Positions 21,572 to 23,828 of a stretch of 23,828 nucleotides of DNA are shown here, piece by piece; position 1 is the first letter of the stretch; each line of letters begins with the position of its first letter. The notes beneath the pieces were generated by a model. That model had not been told where the DNA came from, made no database searches, and was given only the letters and a program-made list of their open reading frames with translations. The position numbers and the translations under genes were made by a program. The DNA comes from Synura sp. LO234KE (Eukaryota > Sar > Synurophyceae > Synurales > Mallomonadaceae), in the NCBI GenBank assembly GCA_015143735.1, contig VKHC01000042.1, positions 1 through 23,828 of the forward strand, read 5' to 3'.

Positions 21572-22604
21572 TCATAGGCTAGTTTTGGATATATCGCGGT
21601 TTGCAACGCTGGATAGAAACATATTCCAAAATATCGAGACCAGGTTTGAGAACAGGACCCTGAATAAGACCAAACAGAATTGTTGGATCACGAATGCGAG
21701 AAGCAACAGTTAGGAATACTGTTGGACTTATTTAAATATTGATTCAATCGAACCTGTACTCGGCCGGAATTACCAGAAAGTTGAAGAAATTTATAACAGG
21801 CCAGCATTTCCAGTTCGCAACAAGGGTCACCCACAAGTTCGCTTTGTAGGAAGCGATACCTTTCTGAACGGCCTGCCAGGGTCCCAAGCTGTAAGGAGGA
21901 ACAGCTTTGTCAATCTACCCAGACAAATATGATATTAGATAACAAAGAGAATTTTGTCTGAAAAAAACGTTCTACTTACCAATTCAAACGCGATGAAAAA
22001 GAACATATTTATAATTACTGCGCCAAATGTTTGATCCAACAGCATCATGACGAGAGATTTTTGTATATTCGATAATCCCACAAGTAGATAAAGCTTATCT
22101 AGCCAATCAAACCAAATATGAATAACGGGAGCTATGTACAGCCCGGCAACCAATGAGAATACGAAAAGTCTTCTATAATCGAATTGGACTCGAGAAGTTC
22201 TTCCCTGTACCTTTTGTATTAAAATATCACCAAGTCCGCCGACAACTGCTGAAGAAAGCATCTTGTTGAATATATTAAAAAAAGAATAATATTTGGATGA
22301 AATCAATTGTTACTTTTGTTGGGTATGGGTTCATGTTTAGTTGTGCGGTATAGATATCCACCAAGCTCATCACCGATCGAACTATGCTATCAAGAGCCGA
22401 GCCAGCAACAATTTGATTTGCCAGACAACTAACGCGAACAGCCCTATTCTTTCCAATCCGACCAAACAGCAGTTGATTAGGTTGATCAATCATTCGAGTA
22501 TGCTTTTCACCAATTAATGGAGAGACTGGTGGTGAGAAAGAATTGGACCGACATACATACAACAACAATGAGCAAGTGATTAATGTGGCTAAGCGTTGAG
22601 TCAT
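21572..22604 (-). CDS. Mpv17/PMP22-family membrane protein, four exons
   Basis: Coding exons on the minus strand are 22314-22604, 22261-21980, 21914-21754 and 21659-21572, giving 273 residues. Family features seen: NPYPTK at the end of exon 1 joined to the GLGD motif (Asp109), a GxxxAPxxHxW block and LLDQ in exon 2, NWKCWPxxNFFNFxxxP around residues 225-241, and FWNMFLS at 256-261. Four hydrophobic segments fit the usual four-helix family; known members sit in peroxisomal, mitochondrial or chloroplast membranes and some form channels. Residues 5-17 are hydrophobic and followed by SNSF (Phe23), like a signal peptide plus plastid transit peptide of red-derived complex plastids; about 75 extra residues precede the family domain. 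The start at 22604 is the first ATG of the frame. The splice model is manual but restores the family motifs at every junction. The exact substrate cannot be told. Confidence 0.88.
21660..21753 (-). other. Intron 3 of the Mpv17-family gene (94 nt, splits an Arg codon)
   Basis: The donor GTTCGA is weak compared with the other introns; the acceptor ends TTATTCAG, with a CCTAAC branch-point-like site within. Splicing rebuilds Arg245 and gives YRVLFSNL followed by FWNMFLS, the family C-terminus. If the intron is retained, the protein ends at YRFD and lacks the last helix. Confidence 0.8.
21915..21979 (-). other. Intron 2 of the Mpv17-family gene (65 nt, phase 0)
   Basis: The donor is GTAAGT after the codons for FEL. 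Of three possible AG acceptors, only the one ending TGTCTGGGTAG keeps the downstream NWKCWP block in frame. It adds IDKAVPPYSLGPW to the protein. Confidence 0.75.
22262..22313 (-). other. Intron 1 of the Mpv17-family gene (52 nt, phase 0)
   Basis: The donor reads GTAACA and the acceptor ends TTCAACAAG. Removal joins NPYPTK directly to MLSSAVVGGLGD, the expected family spacing between the NP.xT and GD motifs. The unspliced frame reaches a stop inside the intron. Confidence 0.85.
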
Positions 22605-22638
22605 ATCTCGTATTGTATAAAGTGAAGTACTAGCTACT
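22605..22638. promoter_or_regulatory. Probable bidirectional promoter interval
   Basis: Only 34 bp separate the start codons of the two divergent genes (139 bp if the plus-strand gene starts at Met36). Any promoter must overlap the 5' leader or coding part of the partner. No TATA box is clear. This is inferred from the layout only. Confidence 0.4.
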
Positions 22639-23330
22639 ATGTCGTTTAATAGCTATGACTGCTGGTTGGTTGGTTGTTGTAAGTCGGCAGGCACAAGTTG
22701 GTTTATGATCCCTTTTTACTTTCTGGTGCCACCAATTGGAATTATGCAAAGTTTATTGCTACTGACGACCCGAGGGAGAGTATTTCCTGCAAAAGCCTTA
22801 TCTTATTCTTTCATACGAATGATGACATCTGATCTCAGTTCCGACCAAAATCGAGTTTACAAAAAAATCGATATTCCATTTGACCAATTGGAAGTGAAAT
22901 ACGCCAGATCTTCTGGTCCAGGTGGACAAAATGTGAACAAACTAAACACTAAGGCTGAAATAAGATTCAAAGTTTCGGAGGCGGAGTGGATGTCTGAAGA
23001 AGTACGGCGGCGACTTGAGGAGCAACAGAAAAACAGAATAAATAAAGATGGGGAGCTAATTATAAGCAGTCAAGAGCATAGGTATATCATTTATAATTAG
23101 AGGAAATTCGTCTGAACATTTGTTTGTTTATAAGAACGCAGGCGAAAAACAGAAACGAGTGTATTCAAAAACTAGAAGCGATTGTCAACGAAGCTCTCAT
23201 TGAGCCGAAAGAGAGAAGTATGTGGACCGGTATAGGGGAAAAAACTAAAGAAACTCGGAGGGATGAGAAGCGAAAACGAGGAGAGGTAAAATCGGGCAGG
23301 AGGAATGGGAAGTTTGACTTTGATGACTGA
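22639..23330 (+). CDS. Peptide chain release factor-like hydrolase, ArfB/ICT1 type, two exons
   Basis: Exons are 22639-23081 and 23135-23330, giving 212 residues. The single catalytic domain of class I release factors is present: RSSGPGGQNVNKLNTKAEI with the GGQ motif at residues 95-97, then a helical region and a Lys/Arg-rich C-terminal tail. There is no codon-recognition domain, which is typical of ArfB (YaeJ) and ICT1 proteins that free peptides from stalled ribosomes in bacteria and organelles. The basic tail (from about residue 180) matches the part that enters the empty mRNA channel. The first 70 residues are outside the domain and probably hold organelle targeting; Met36 (22744) starts a more classical basic presequence and is an alternative start. 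A GTAAGT lies at 22679 inside the extra N-terminal part, so that part could also be leader or intron. Confidence 0.85.
23082..23134 (+). other. Intron of the ArfB/ICT1-type gene (53 nt)
   Basis: The donor is GTATAT and the acceptor ends TGTTTATAAG. It splits an Arg codon. Joining restores SSQEHRTQAKNRNECIQKL, the expected run between the GGQ domain core and its last helix. Without splicing the frame stops at 23098-23100. Confidence 0.85.
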
Positions 23331-23828
23331 ACCGTTAGCAACTTTACCTGCGAAAAATGTATTTTAACATTCTAGAAATGTATGTATAATTGTTTCTAGT
23401 CTGCCGATCATTCTTGAGTAAGTATGAGAGTGTTTTTGAGGCATTTGTGTCTGTCTTTGGCGTACACTGTATGTAATATGTTTTTTAATGAAGTGAACCG
23501 ACATTCAAAGTTCAACTCAAACAGTCACCCCACAGATCGAATTACTGTTGGCTAAAACTAAAAATGATATAACATTACATTCGAACGGGTACTAGCCGGT
23601 GGAGTGGCTGAGGAATTTGAGCGCCGCCGCCAAAGAGTCAGCAACCACTATTACCGATAGGAGTGCGTTCAAAAATCAAAAGCCCCCTAGTTAAGTGGAA
23701 TACTCCAAAAGTTTACACTCTTATGACCATGACAGACTGAGCGCAGCCGCTCGCTATTGCTCCTCCGCCTCTTCCTCTGCTCAATATCAAATAATCATAG
23801 TGAATTAGTATGAGGAAGTCAGCATCAT
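23331..23828. other. 3' flank of the ArfB/ICT1-type gene
   Basis: No further gene is seen. The downstream sequence is AT-rich to about 23570 and could hold the 3' UTR. A weak tRNA-like A box and B box occur at 23605-23670. Confidence 0.4.

Noticed and set aside
23600-23680. tRNA-like sequence with TGGCTGAGG (A box) and GTTCAAAAATC (B box)
   Set aside because: No acceptor or anticodon stem could be paired, so it is not a tRNA gene. A tRNA-derived SINE head is possible, but no second copy was seen in the window.
1-23828. Bacterial features such as operons, CRISPR arrays or prophage
   Set aside because: The only intact genes have spliceosomal introns, and no CRISPR-like array or prokaryotic gene cluster was found.

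Overview
The window looks like nuclear DNA of a eukaryote. Two genes at the right edge can only be read by removing short GT-AG introns (52, 65, 94 and 53 nt), and the rest carries eroded retrotransposon sequence. The N-terminus of one gene (hydrophobic signal-like stretch, then Ser-Asn-Ser-Phe) resembles a presequence for a red-derived complex plastid. An alga of the stramenopile/cryptophyte/haptophyte kind is therefore possible, but this is inference.

Layout. Positions 1-21.5 kb contain no intact gene that I can recognise. 0.1-1.4 kb: an unidentified decayed open frame followed by two LTR-like repeat copies. 2.0-3.8 kb: two clusters of palindromic GGATAWCC-type repeats around a 20-bp minisatellite and an AT-rich stretch. 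4.1-7.1 kb: unassigned, with one LTR-like core. 7.2-10.2 kb, minus strand: a degenerate Ty3/gypsy-type element in the order LTR-like repeat, gag zinc knuckle, protease, reverse transcriptase, RNase H, with stops, frameshifts and altered catalytic residues. 10.2-12.9 kb, minus strand: a GC-rich block with a broken RNase HI that has an RNase H1-type hybrid-binding domain in front of it, downstream of a zinc-knuckle-like segment; probably the 3' part of a non-LTR element. 13.5-14.9 kb: unidentified coding-like remnants ending at another LTR-like copy. 15-18.9 kb: AT-rich, with a possible protease-like fragment. 18.9-21.4 kb: LTR-like ends around a 216-codon unidentified frame.

Right edge. An Mpv17/PMP22-family membrane protein gene (minus strand, four exons) and an ArfB/ICT1-type peptidyl-tRNA hydrolase gene (plus strand, two exons) are divergent, with only 34 bp between the outermost start codons. 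They probably share one promoter region. Both are organelle-type functions (inner organelle membrane; rescue of stalled organelle ribosomes). No prokaryotic operon, CRISPR array, rRNA or convincing tRNA was seen.
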